Source of the DNA: Desulfuromonas sp. TF
GTDB taxonomy: Bacteria > Desulfobacterota > Desulfuromonadia > Desulfuromonadales > ATBO01
Reading direction: 5' to 3'
Assembly: GCF_000472285.1 (NCBI RefSeq)
Contig: NZ_KI421421.1
Span: 475,786-538,365 of the forward strand
Length of the DNA stretch: 62,580 bases
The number at the start of each line of letters is the position of its first letter. Positions within the stretch are counted from its first letter, which is position 1. The notes beneath the pieces are model-generated. The model ran no database searches. It was not told the DNA's origin and saw only the letters and a program-made list of their open reading frames with translations. Positions 34,794 through 42,577 of the stretch are shown piece after piece. A program made the translations under genes and the position numbers.

Positions 34794-35796
34794 GGCCAGA
34801 TTCCTTTCTTTTCAACGCCATGTTGAGAATGCGGTCGATCAGCTTCGGATAGGAGAGCTCCGCGGCCAGGGCTGACCTGGCCAGTCCGGCGGTGGGCGAT
34901 ATGTCCGGGTTGGCGTTCACTTCCAGGATGTAGGGAACGCCGTCTCGGAGGCGGATGTCGACGCGGGCGTAATCCCGGCATTCAAGAAGCTTGTAGGCGC
35001 GCAGGGCCACATCCCTGAGCCGGAATTCCTCCTGGACGTTTAGCGGAGCCGGACAAACAGGTTCCGTGTTTGAAAATTCGGTCGACTCTTCGAGCCATTT
35101 GCCGGCATAGCTGACGATCGGGCGGGCGAGGCCTTGACTGAAGCGGATCTCGGAAAGGGGCAACGTCTCGCTGGAAGTGTTGCCGAGGACCGCGGCGTTG
35201 ATTTCCCGGCCATCAATGAACTCCTCGACCAGAGCGCCCTGGCGGTAGGTATCGTGAATATAGCGGATACGTTTTTTCAACTCGGGTTCGTTTTCAACGA
35301 TGCTCTCGAAAGTAATGCCAAGGGATGCATCCTCAAAGCGGGGTTTGACGAAAAGAGGGAAAATAAGGTCACTTATCCTGGGAAATTGCTCCCCCGTTTT
35401 GACCAGTACAAATCTGGGGGTGGGAAGTCCGTGGCGCACCAGAACGTCCTTCGTGCGGACCTTGTCCTGAGTCAGACCTAGGGACAGGGGAGGGGAGCCG
35501 GTGTACGGGTAACCCAGCAGATCGAAGAGCGCCGCGATATGCATTTCCTTGCGACTGTCTCCCCAGAACCCTTCACAGAGATTGAAGATCACCTCGGGTT
35601 CGAGGGCATGCAATTCTTTAATGAATTTGGAGATGTCAGAGCCGAGAGGCGTCAGTTCCGCTTTGTGCCCAATCGCCCTCAAGGCTTTCCTGACGGCATA
35701 GGCCTCCGTTTCCGCCCCAGCTTCGGAAATGCGGTCTCCTGCTTCGCCTTTGCGCAACGTGTCAGGAACTTGGTTAAAGCATACCGCGACGTTCAT
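34780..35796 (-). CDS. D-Ala-D-Ala ligase-like ATP-grasp protein (second of pair)
   Basis: 338 residues from the ATG at 35796, six bases after GGAG. N-terminal Rossmann-like domain (NVAVCFNQVPD, then EPEVIFNLCEGFWGDSRKEMHIAALFDLLGYPYTGS), ATP-grasp core (FPLFVKPRFEDASLGI, ALVEEFIDGREINAAVLG) and metal-binding end (ARVDIRLRDGVPYILEVNANPDIS). The fold is that of D-alanine-D-alanine ligases, but the substrate loop differs and no cell-wall genes flank it. Such ligases form amide bonds through acyl phosphates. It overlaps the preceding ATP-grasp gene by 23 bases. Confidence 0.85.
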   Translation of the reverse strand: MNVAVCFNQVPDTLRKGEAGDRISEAGAETEAYAVRKALRAIGHKAELTPLGSDISKFIKELHALEPEVIFNLCEGFWGDSRKEMHIAALFDLLGYPYTGSPPLSLGLTQDKVRTKDVLVRHGLPTPRFVLVKTGEQFPRISDLIFPLFVKPRFEDASLGITFESIVENEPELKKRIRYIHDTYRQGALVEEFIDGREINAAVLGNTSSETLPLSEIRFSQGLARPIVSYAGKWLEESTEFSNTEPVCPAPLNVQEEFRLRDVALRAYKLLECRDYARVDIRLRDGVPYILEVNANPDISPTAGLARSALAAELSYPKLIDRILNMALKRKESGHAKP

Positions 35797-36856
35797 TTCT
35801 GCTCCCCAGGCCCAGGTTAAGACGGTTGCAGGCGGTCTCCACAATTGTGAGGATCAAATGATCGTATGACAGCCCGGCAGCCCGCGCCGCCTTGGGAAAA
35901 CAGCTGTTTTGTTCAGGGCGCGGCAGAATGCCGGGCAAGGGGTTGAGCTCGATGATGTGCGGCATGCCCTGTCCGTCCAGGCGCACATCGATCCGGCACC
36001 AGTCGCGACAACCCAGAATCCGAAAGGCCTTCTTGGAAACCTCCTCGATGTTTCTTTGCAGCAGTGGGTCAAGAACAGCCGGGCAGGAGAAAATTTGCAG
36101 AGGATTCTCCTCCTGATCCCAGAGCCATTTTGCCTCATAGGAATAAATGGGGTTCACGCCTGCCGGCAGGGTGTCGAAATTTATCTCGACAATAGGAAGT
36201 GCCCGCAGGTCGGGGCCGTTGCCCAGGAGGGCCACGGTGAATTCACGACCGGGGAGAAATTCCTCCACCAGCGCCGGCTGCCGGTATGTTTCGAGGACCC
36301 ATTCCAACTGCCGAATCAGACCCTGCCGGTCTCTCACCAGGGCATTGTCCACCACTCCTTTGCTCGACCCTTCCAAGGTCGGCTTGACCATCAACGGATA
36401 GCGCAGGCCGGCGGGTATTTCCGACATGGAATGAACGATGGCGAAACGGGGGGTGGGAATCCGGTGCCAGGAGAGGATCTCCTTGGTGCGGCATTTGTCC
36501 AGACAGATGCCGAGCGTGACCGGGTCGCTGCCGGTGTACGGGATGTCGAGCATGTCGAGCATCGCAGGTATCTGGGCCTCGCGGCTGTTGCAGTTCAGGC
36601 CCTCGGCGATGTTGAAGACGAGGTCGGGCCGTAGAGTGCGAAAGGCATTGAAGGCGTCGAGGTTGGCCTCGACAAGGGAAACCCGATGCCGACTGGCAAG
36701 GGCCGATTCTACCGCCTTAATGGTATGGATGTCATCCCATTCGGCGTAAAGATCGTCGGAGGGTGAAGAGGGAGGTTCGGCGGGAGCATCCGCTGGAGAG
36801 CAGTCCTTTTCCTGAGCGGAATCCTGCCGCAGGTTGAAGGCGAGCGCGACGTGCAT
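35774..36856 (-). CDS. D-Ala-D-Ala ligase-like ATP-grasp protein (first of pair)
   Basis: 360 residues from the ATG at 36856 (AAAGGGG upstream). Same architecture as its neighbour: LRPDLVFNIAEGLNCNSREAQ, LDMLDIPYTGSDPVTLGICLDK, YPLMVKPTLEGSSKGV, ALVEEFLPGREFTVALLG and CRIDVRLDGQGMPHIIELNPLPGI. An extra acidic/Pro-rich insert lies near residues 13-35. The two are clearly paralogous but strongly diverged, so they probably act on different substrates or in sequence. First gene of the four-gene operon. Confidence 0.85.
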   Translation of the reverse strand: MHVALAFNLRQDSAQEKDCSPADAPAEPPSSPSDDLYAEWDDIHTIKAVESALASRHRVSLVEANLDAFNAFRTLRPDLVFNIAEGLNCNSREAQIPAMLDMLDIPYTGSDPVTLGICLDKCRTKEILSWHRIPTPRFAIVHSMSEIPAGLRYPLMVKPTLEGSSKGVVDNALVRDRQGLIRQLEWVLETYRQPALVEEFLPGREFTVALLGNGPDLRALPIVEINFDTLPAGVNPIYSYEAKWLWDQEENPLQIFSCPAVLDPLLQRNIEEVSKKAFRILGCRDWCRIDVRLDGQGMPHIIELNPLPGILPRPEQNSCFPKAARAAGLSYDHLILTIVETACNRLNLGLGSRNERRGML

Positions 36857-37203
36857 ATTAACCCCTTTGAAGCCTGAGAATTCCCTTCCCACGAGGGGGG
36901 GATGGCGACGTTCCTTGGGTCCGGGGTGCCTGGGAGCTGGCGGATATAAAAAGGGGTTGCTTTTTATGCTTCGTCTTCTTGCGCGTTCCCGGACCGGAAC
37001 GTATGCATATCGCTCATATACTCTCCTTTGTTTTTGGTGTCAACGCTAAAAAAAAATGCCTGTATTTCGAATATCTTATGTCGTGTGGAAGAGAACTAGA
37101 CAGGGCCGTGCAGAAAAGAAAAAACAACATTGAGGATGCAGCGGGGGGCAGGCAATGGGAAAAAGTAAGAGGGGGCGGATGGCCGCCCCCCCCTTAAAGC
37201 ATG
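36857..37203 (-). other. Leader region of the ATP-grasp/KamA operon
   Basis: 347 bases, minus-strand orientation. A candidate promoter TTGACA (37038-37043), 17-base spacer, TATATG (37015-37020). A 17-codon ORF (36964-37017) begins inside the -10 box behind an AAAGGAG site. An AT-rich hairpin ATAAAAAG/CTTTTTAT lies at 36947-36968. Further down is a C-rich minus-strand tract near 36893-36903. The cytochrome gene terminator occupies 37161-37190. Promoter and ORF exclude each other, so at most one is real. Confidence 0.4.
37161..37190 (-). terminator. Intrinsic terminator of the tetraheme cytochrome gene
   Basis: Minus strand: GGGGGCGG (37083-37090 read as 37190-37183), loop CCAT, CCGCCCCC, then TCTTACTTTTT. 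It begins 14 bases after the cytochrome stop codon. Confidence 0.8.
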
Positions 37204-37527
37204 TTACTTCTTGTGGCAGTCCTTGCAGCCGGTGGGGCCGCCTTTGTCCTTATGGCAGTCTTTGCACAGCTTGTGGAAGGCGTCCTTTTGTGTGGGCGCG
37301 GCAGCATCGACACCGTGACAGGTGTTGCATTTGCCTGTTTCAACGCCTTTGTGGTGGCAGGTCGTGCAGTCCGCCACGCGACCCTGGTGGGCCTGATGCT
37401 GGAAGGTCACGGTGCCCATTTTGGTCTCATACTGGACGGTTTCCTGACCTTTGTCGGCGGCCGTGGCCACCAGAGCGCCGGCGGCCATGAAGCCGGCTAC
37501 GAGCAGAACAGCGATGAAACGTTTCAT
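37204..37527 (-). CDS. Periplasmic tetraheme cytochrome c (class III, c3/c7-like), copy 1
   Basis: 107 residues with a signal peptide (about 1-23). Four CXXCH sites: Cys54-Cys57-His58, Cys67-Cys70-His71, Cys88-Cys91-His92, Cys101-Cys104-His105. Exactly four other histidines (44, 47, 59, 85) are available as distal ligands, so all four hemes can be bis-histidinyl as in cytochrome c3. Related to the three-heme PpcA proteins that shuttle electrons across the periplasm in Geobacter, but with one heme more. Preceded by GGAGG. It diverges from the XRE membrane regulator at 37792. A close paralogue lies at 52900. Confidence 0.93.
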   Translation of the reverse strand: MKRFIAVLLVAGFMAAGALVATAADKGQETVQYETKMGTVTFQHQAHQGRVADCTTCHHKGVETGKCNTCHGVDAAAPTQKDAFHKLCKDCHKDKGGPTGCKDCHKK

Positions 37528-37619
37528 ACCTGTACCTCCATGTGAATAAGGGTTGATTCTGCGAACGGGATGTTCGCTGTTTCAGATGAGAGTTTACAGG
37601 ACAATATTGATTAATACAT

Positions 37620-37651
37620 CAGACATCTGGTTGTTTTTTACCCGATGTCTG
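37620..37651. promoter_or_regulatory. Inverted repeat CAGACATC-N16-GATGTCTG, candidate operator
   Basis: Perfect 8-bp arms (37620-37627 and 37644-37651) in the 264-base gap between the divergent cytochrome and XRE regulator genes. The spacer contains a T-run. Could be the binding site of the regulator encoded next door or of another factor. Confidence 0.4.
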
Positions 37652-37733
37652 GTTCATTTGCTGTGATTTTAATAGCTTAGACTTAACGATGTCGAGCAAA
37701 TTCAAGACCTGTTCAGGGTTTTTTCATTACTGT

Positions 37734-37762
37734 TTGCACCTTTGTGAGGAGTCTGCTAAACT
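37734..37762 (+). promoter_or_regulatory. sigma-70-type promoter of the XRE membrane regulator
   Basis: -35 TTGCAC (37734-37739), 17-base spacer, -10 TAAACT (37757-37762); start codon at 37792 behind GAGAGG. Confidence 0.6.
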
Positions 37763-37791
37763 CCACGCCAATTGGCTGGAGAGGTATTTGA

Positions 37792-38715
37792 ATGGATCAC
37801 GGTCTACCCCCCACAATTTGCCTGAACGGCAGTCTTGTCCGACGCGTCCGCGAGGAAAAAAAACTGACCCAACTTTATGTGGCCAAGGTCGTCGGGGTGA
37901 CCACGGACACCATATCCCGATGGGAGAATAACCGTTATCCGTCTATAAAGCGCGAAAACGCCCTGCGCCTGGCCGAAGCCCTCGAAGTTCCCGTAGAGCA
38001 AATTCTGGAAGGGGGGACTGGGGAGTGTCCGCTTCCGGAGGCGACCGTAAATGAATGGAAAAGCTGGAATCGCATCGTCCCCCCGATTCTTGTTCTGGCC
38101 GCAGTGGTGGGGATGCTCTTTTACTTTAATCGCAGCGAAGTCCTGGAGGCGGGCATCAAGGGCAGTCGATCACTTCCTAATTATGCCGCTCCGGGAAGCA
38201 TCATCCCGGTGCAGATCCGTCTGGAGGCGGAGGACGAGATGCAGGGAGTTATTCTGAGAGAGCATTTCCCTCGGGGATGGAAGCTGATTGAAGCCAATCC
38301 TCCGGCCTCGAGTCTGGATAACGTGGAGGGAGTGGCTCGGTGGATCATCAAGCCCAATGAAGGCCAGCGCCCGATTTCCTATCTGCTCAAGGTGGGTGAG
38401 CAGGCTGAGATCGGCAGCACCGGCAGATTTATCGGCGAGGTGGTCGCCAAATCCAAGGGGCGCACGCCGCCGGCCCCGGTGCTCGGTGAGGAACAGATCA
38501 AGGTTGCCCCTTTTTTATGGGCGGACCTGAATGGCGACAACCTGATCGATGACGGCGAGATGCTGCAAGCTTCCGACACGGTCGATGAAATGAAGGGGGT
38601 TCATATCAATTGGGACCTTCTGGAAAATATCTGGGATGCGGGCAGCTACAAGTGGGATGTCCGCAAGCAGGGGTTTGTGCCTGTCAAGCCCCCTCCACCC
38701 GAACCTGTTCTTTAG
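37792..38715 (+). CDS. Membrane-bound XRE-family regulator with periplasmic EF-hand loop
   Basis: 307 residues. An XRE/Cro helix-turn-helix (about residues 13-72: VRRVREEKKLTQLYVAKVVG, TTDTISRWENNRYPS) is followed by a transmembrane helix (about 95-112) and a periplasmic part of roughly 190 residues. That part has a beta domain (about 125-235) and a canonical calcium loop DLNGDNLIDDGE at 245-256, with ligands at positions 1, 3, 5, 9 and 12. The C terminus is proline-rich. The layout is that of a one-component sensor that could read an outside signal such as calcium and act on DNA. RodZ has a similar topology but a different outer domain. No orthologue function is known to me. Confidence 0.78.
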   Translation: MDHGLPPTICLNGSLVRRVREEKKLTQLYVAKVVGVTTDTISRWENNRYPSIKRENALRLAEALEVPVEQILEGGTGECPLPEATVNEWKSWNRIVPPILVLAAVVGMLFYFNRSEVLEAGIKGSRSLPNYAAPGSIIPVQIRLEAEDEMQGVILREHFPRGWKLIEANPPASSLDNVEGVARWIIKPNEGQRPISYLLKVGEQAEIGSTGRFIGEVVAKSKGRTPPAPVLGEEQIKVAPFLWADLNGDNLIDDGEMLQASDTVDEMKGVHINWDLLENIWDAGSYKWDVRKQGFVPVKPPPPEPVL

Positions 38716-38760
38716 CAATCAGCCTTCAGTTTTCAGCTTTCAGTTCTCCGTCCTTCGTCC
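38716..38760. repeat. Low-complexity TTCAG-rich intergenic tract
   Basis: Imperfect repeats of TTTCAG/TTCAGTT between the convergent XRE regulator and NtrC-type regulator genes. No terminator hairpin is obvious here. Confidence 0.4.
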
Positions 38761-38772
38761 CGGCTTTCAGGT

Positions 38773-40152
38773 TTACTCCAACCCCAGCCTTTTGATCTTC
38801 TCCACAAGAGTGGTGCGATTGATGCTCAACAGAGAGGCGGCCCGGGCCTTGATTCCGCCGCCCAGATCGAGTGCCTCCCGGATCATGTGACGTTCGATTT
38901 CACTGATCACCTGCGCCATGTCCACTCCCTCTTCCGTGACTCGGGGGCCGAGAAGGGACAGGGGGTCCTCCTTGTGTCCGCCGATTCCCGAGGGCAGGTC
39001 CTCCCGTTCTATCAATTCGCCCTCTGTCAGGGCCACCGTCCGCTCCATGACGTTCTCCATTTCCCGCACATTCCCTGGCCAGTCATACGCCTCCAGTGCC
39101 CTCATGGCAGCTGGGGAGAGAGACATGAGAGGACGGTTCATTTCATTGCAGCTCTTCTGCAGAAAGTGACGGGCCAGGAGGGCGATGTCTTCACGGCGTT
39201 CGCGCAGGGGCGGAAGAAGGATGGGGATGACGTTGAGACGGTAATAGAGGTCTTCGCGGAAATGGCCCTTTTTAACCTGCTCCTCCAGATCGGCGTTTGT
39301 CGCCGAAATGACGCGAACGTTGAGCTTTATTTTCTGGCTCGAGCCGACCCTTTCCACCTCATGCTCCTGGAGCACGCGCAGAAGTTTCATCTGCAGGTGC
39401 ATGGGCATGGTGCCGATCTCGTCGAGGAAGATGGAGCCGCCGCTGGCAGCCTCGAATTTGCCTGCTTTGTCGCTCATTGCGCCGGTGAAGGAGCCTTTGA
39501 CGTGACCGAAGAGTTCACTCTCCAGCAGGTCTGCCGGGATGGCGCCGCAGTTGATGGCGATGAACGGCTTGTCCTTGCGCAGGCCGTTGAAGTGGATGGC
39601 CTTGGCGACCAGCTCCTTTCCCGTCCCCGACTCTCCAAGGATGAGGATAGTCGAATCGGTGTGGACGATCTTCTCCATCCGGGAGAAAACCTGCTGGATG
39701 GCAAGGCTGTTGCCGATGATCCGGTCGAACTTGTATTTGCCCCGAAGCTGCTGGCGAAGATAGAGGTTCTCCGCGACCAGGCGGCTCTTCTCCATGGCCT
39801 TTGCAACCAGGATCTTCAGTTTTTCGAAATTGAGGGGTTTGGTGATGTAGTCGAAGGCTCCCTCCTTCATCGCTTCCACGGCCGTTTCCGCCGAGGCGTT
39901 GCCGGTGATGAGAATGACGCAGGTGTAAGGAGAATCTTCCTTCACCTTCTTGAGGATATCGATGCCGCTGGCCCCAGGAAGAAACAGGTCGGTAATGACG
40001 ATTTCGAAAGGCGTTTTGTGAAGAAGTTCCAGCCCCTCTTCACCCGATGCCGCGGATTGAACCTGGTAGCCGGCGTGAGTAAGAAGGAGGGCCAGTGCCT
40101 CGCGGTTGTGGGCCTCGTCATCAATCAAGAGTATTTGAGACAGATTCTTCAT
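38773..40152 (-). CDS. Sigma-54-dependent response regulator (NtrC family), orphan
   Basis: 459 residues from the ATG at 40152 (GGAG six bases upstream). Receiver domain with acidic pocket DDE and phosphoacceptor Asp55 (ITDLFLPG); AAA+ domain with Walker A GESGTGKE, sigma-54 loop GSFTGA in place of the usual GAFTGA, Walker B GGSIFLDEIG and arginine-finger region; C-terminal Fis-type helix-turn-helix (RAASLLSINRTTLVEKIKRLGL). It activates sigma-54 promoters when phosphorylated. No histidine kinase gene is adjacent. The only good sigma-54 promoter I found in this window is before the liu operon at 62325, far away, so the target is open. Confidence 0.94.
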   Translation of the reverse strand: MKNLSQILLIDDEAHNREALALLLTHAGYQVQSAASGEEGLELLHKTPFEIVITDLFLPGASGIDILKKVKEDSPYTCVILITGNASAETAVEAMKEGAFDYITKPLNFEKLKILVAKAMEKSRLVAENLYLRQQLRGKYKFDRIIGNSLAIQQVFSRMEKIVHTDSTILILGESGTGKELVAKAIHFNGLRKDKPFIAINCGAIPADLLESELFGHVKGSFTGAMSDKAGKFEAASGGSIFLDEIGTMPMHLQMKLLRVLQEHEVERVGSSQKIKLNVRVISATNADLEEQVKKGHFREDLYYRLNVIPILLPPLRERREDIALLARHFLQKSCNEMNRPLMSLSPAAMRALEAYDWPGNVREMENVMERTVALTEGELIEREDLPSGIGGHKEDPLSLLGPRVTEEGVDMAQVISEIERHMIREALDLGGGIKARAASLLSINRTTLVEKIKRLGLE

Positions 40153-40293
40153 CGACCACTCCACGGGAGGAATGAAAGCGTCATTGCTTTGACGGTACTC
40201 AAATTAGCATATCACTGACAACCGCGCAAGCCGGATTTCGGTAAAAGCCCAATCTCCTGAAGCCCACCCGCCGCGATCACCCCGAATACCGAT

Positions 40294-40321
40294 TTGACAC
40301 GCTCTATGCCCTTGTTAATAT
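40294..40321 (+). promoter_or_regulatory. sigma-70-type promoter of the nfeD operon
   Basis: -35 TTGACA (40294-40299), 16-base spacer, -10 TAATAT (40316-40321). The ATG at 40328 sits where transcription should start. Confidence 0.7.
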
Positions 40322-40327
40322 TGTACA

Positions 40328-41665
40328 ATGACATCAGAAAAACGACATGGGCTTGCTGTCGCCCTCGTGTTGAGCATGCTGCTTCTGTGCCCCTTTTTTG
40401 AAGTGAAGGGACAGCCTGCCGCCGCACCCATTCGGGTGGTCCAGGTGGCAGGGGTCATCAATCCCGTGGTCGCCGATTTCATCACTGCCGAACTTGCGAG
40501 CGTCAACGCCGGCGAAGCCGAAGCCTTTCTTCTGGAACTCGATACGCCGGGCGGGCTCGATACGGCGATGCGCGCCATTATCCAGGGGATTCTCGGGTCC
40601 GAAGCGCCTGTCATCGTCTATGTCTATCCCTCGGGCGCCCGGGCGGCCTCGGCAGGCGCCCTAATCACCTTGGCCGCCGATTTCGCGGCCATGGCCCCCG
40701 GTACCAATATCGGCGCCGCGCATCCGGTGACGATCGGTCCAAGCCCCGGCGGTGACGGGGACAAGGAAAGCCCGATGATGAGTAAGGTGGTCGAAGATGC
40801 CGCCGCCTACGCCCGCAGCATCGCTCAGCAGCGCGGGCGCAACGTGGAGTGGGCAGAGAGAATTGTGCGTGAAAGCATCTCGACGCCGGCTACAGAGGCT
40901 CATGAACTCGGCGTCATCGATATCGTCGCCGCGGACGAGAACTCCCTCCTCGCCGCTCTGGACGGCCGCACATATCGGCGCGGAGGCGAGGAAAAGATTC
41001 TGAAGACCGAGGGGGCGGTCCTGAACCGAGCCGAAATGGGGTGGCGGCAGAAGATCCTCAATGCCGTCAGCCATCCCAATGTCGCTTATCTGCTGATGAT
41101 GCTCGGCATCCTCGGGATCTTTTTCGAGATCTCTCAGCCGGGGGTCATCCTCCCGGGAGCGATCGGGGCCATCGCCTTGCTGCTGGCCTTTTTCGGTTTG
41201 CAGACCCTGCCTGTCAATTATGTCGGGTTCTTGCTGATTCTGCTCGGAATCATACTGTTCATTCTCGAAGTGTTCGTCACTTCGTACGGGATGCTGAGCA
41301 TCGGCGGCCTCGTTGCCCTGACCATGGGCTCTCTGATGCTGATCGACACCTCCGTCCCCTATCTTCAGATCTCCCGGGCAGTGATCTTCGCTACCGTGGC
41401 GGTGTGCGGAGGCTTTGTCGCAACGGTGCTGTTCTTCGTTGTGCGCACGCAGAAGACCCGCTTCGTTTCGGGGGTGGAGGGGATGGTGGGGGAGCTGGGG
41501 CAGGCCGTCACCGATATCCACCGGCAGGGAAAGGTCTTCGTCCACGGCGAATACTGGGATGCCTTTTCTACCGAGCCGATCGCCCTGGGGGAGACGGTGG
41601 AAGTCGTACGGATTGCCGAAAACATGCGGATTGAAGTCAAAAAACTGGAGAGCGCTTCTCGATGA
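40328..41665 (+). CDS. NfeD-type membrane-bound ClpP-class serine protease
   Basis: 445 residues: signal peptide (about 1-30), a ClpP-fold protease domain with the serine in SGARAASAG (about residues 100-108), a linker, then four to five transmembrane helices (about 255-375) and a C-terminal NfeD OB-fold domain (GVEGMVGELGQAVTDIHRQGKVFVHGEYWDA). Long-form NfeD proteases cleave hydrophobic segments of their partner slipin, encoded two genes downstream. There is no Shine-Dalgarno sequence before the ATG, and the promoter spacing suggests a leaderless message. Confidence 0.92.
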   Translation: MTSEKRHGLAVALVLSMLLLCPFFEVKGQPAAAPIRVVQVAGVINPVVADFITAELASVNAGEAEAFLLELDTPGGLDTAMRAIIQGILGSEAPVIVYVYPSGARAASAGALITLAADFAAMAPGTNIGAAHPVTIGPSPGGDGDKESPMMSKVVEDAAAYARSIAQQRGRNVEWAERIVRESISTPATEAHELGVIDIVAADENSLLAALDGRTYRRGGEEKILKTEGAVLNRAEMGWRQKILNAVSHPNVAYLLMMLGILGIFFEISQPGVILPGAIGAIALLLAFFGLQTLPVNYVGFLLILLGIILFILEVFVTSYGMLSIGGLVALTMGSLMLIDTSVPYLQISRAVIFATVAVCGGFVATVLFFVVRTQKTRFVSGVEGMVGELGQAVTDIHRQGKVFVHGEYWDAFSTEPIALGETVEVVRIAENMRIEVKKLESASR

Positions 41666-41711
41666 GAGGACCTCTTCCTGTTTCAATGAGAATAAAAAAG
41701 GAGAATAAACG

Positions 41712-41819
41712 ATGGATTCTGCCTGGGTCGTCTGTTGTCTCATGGTCGCTCTGCTGGTCGGCATGGTCGCCAACGGGGTGAAAATCTTTTCCGAACTGAT
41801 TTTCGAGGAGGACGAATGA
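41712..41819 (+). CDS. 35-residue single-pass membrane peptide
   Basis: ATG at 41712 preceded by AAAGGAG at eight bases. It encodes 35 residues: a hydrophobic helix (about 4-21, including [15 protein letters not shown]), a short polar stretch, and an acidic end FEEDE. The stop TGA overlaps the slipin ATG (ATGA). Good ribosome sites on both sides and tight packing argue that it is a real gene between the NfeD protease and its slipin partner. I know of no described homologue. It could be a regulator or subunit of the complex. Confidence 0.65.
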   Translation: MDSAWVVCCLMVALLVGMVANGVKIFSELIFEEDE

Positions 41820-42577
41820 TTCCCATCGGATTGATCGGCTGGGCGGTTGTCCTGGCGCTGTTGATCGGCATCATCAGCAGCGCCGTGCGGATACTTTTCG
41901 AGTACGAGCGGGGGGTGGTCTTCCGCCTCGGCCGCTTCGCCATGGTCAAGGGTCCTGGCCTGCGCTTTATCATTCCGGTCGTCGACCGGATCATCAAGGT
42001 CAGCCTGCGCACGGTGGCCATGGACGTTCCGCCCCAGGACGTCATCACCAAGGACAACGTCTCCATCAAGGTCAACGCTGTCCTGTATTTCCGCGTGGTC
42101 GATCCGGAGAAGGCGATGATCGAGGTGGAAAACTATCTCTATGCCACCAGCCAGCTCGCCCAGACCTCTCTGCGCAGCGTTCTGGGGCAGTCGGAGCTAG
42201 ACGAACTGCTGGCCCACCGGGAGAGGATTAATCAGCATCTCCAGGAGATTCTCGACCGGCAGACTGATCCTTGGGGGGTCAAGATCTCCAATGTCGAGAT
42301 CAAGCACGTCGATCTGCCGGTGGAGATGCAACGTGCCATGGCCCGCCAGGCAGAAGCCGAGCGCGAACGGCGCTCCAAGGTCATCCATGCCGAGGGAGAA
42401 TTCCAGGCCGCGCAAAAACTCTCCGAAGCCGCCAAGATCATCTCCTCCGAGCCGGGCGCGCTGCAGCTGCGTTTTCTTCAGACCCTGACGGAAGTCTCGG
42501 CGGAGAAGAACTCCACCATTGTCTTTCCGATCCCCCTCGATCTGATCAAGGTGTTCATGGATAAGGCGGAAAGGTAA
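41816..42577 (+). CDS. Slipin / stomatin-like SPFH (band 7) membrane protein
   Basis: 253 residues from the ATG at 41816, five bases after GAGGAGG; the open frame upstream to 41735 overlaps the membrane peptide gene in another frame. One N-terminal membrane helix (about 3-24), then the SPFH domain ([41 protein letters not shown]) and a C-terminal coiled coil ([20 protein letters not shown]). Slipins assemble into membrane scaffolds and are partners and substrates of the NfeD protease family. Confidence 0.94.
   Translation: MIPIGLIGWAVVLALLIGIISSAVRILFEYERGVVFRLGRFAMVKGPGLRFIIPVVDRIIKVSLRTVAMDVPPQDVITKDNVSIKVNAVLYFRVVDPEKAMIEVENYLYATSQLAQTSLRSVLGQSELDELLAHRERINQHLQEILDRQTDPWGVKISNVEIKHVDLPVEMQRAMARQAEAERERRSKVIHAEGEFQAAQKLSEAAKIISSEPGALQLRFLQTLTEVSAEKNSTIVFPIPLDLIKVFMDKAER

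Noticed and set aside
40290-40312. Sigma-54 promoter before nfeD (TTGACACG...ATGCC)
   Set aside because: The invariant GG of the -24 element is GA; the sigma-70 match is far better.
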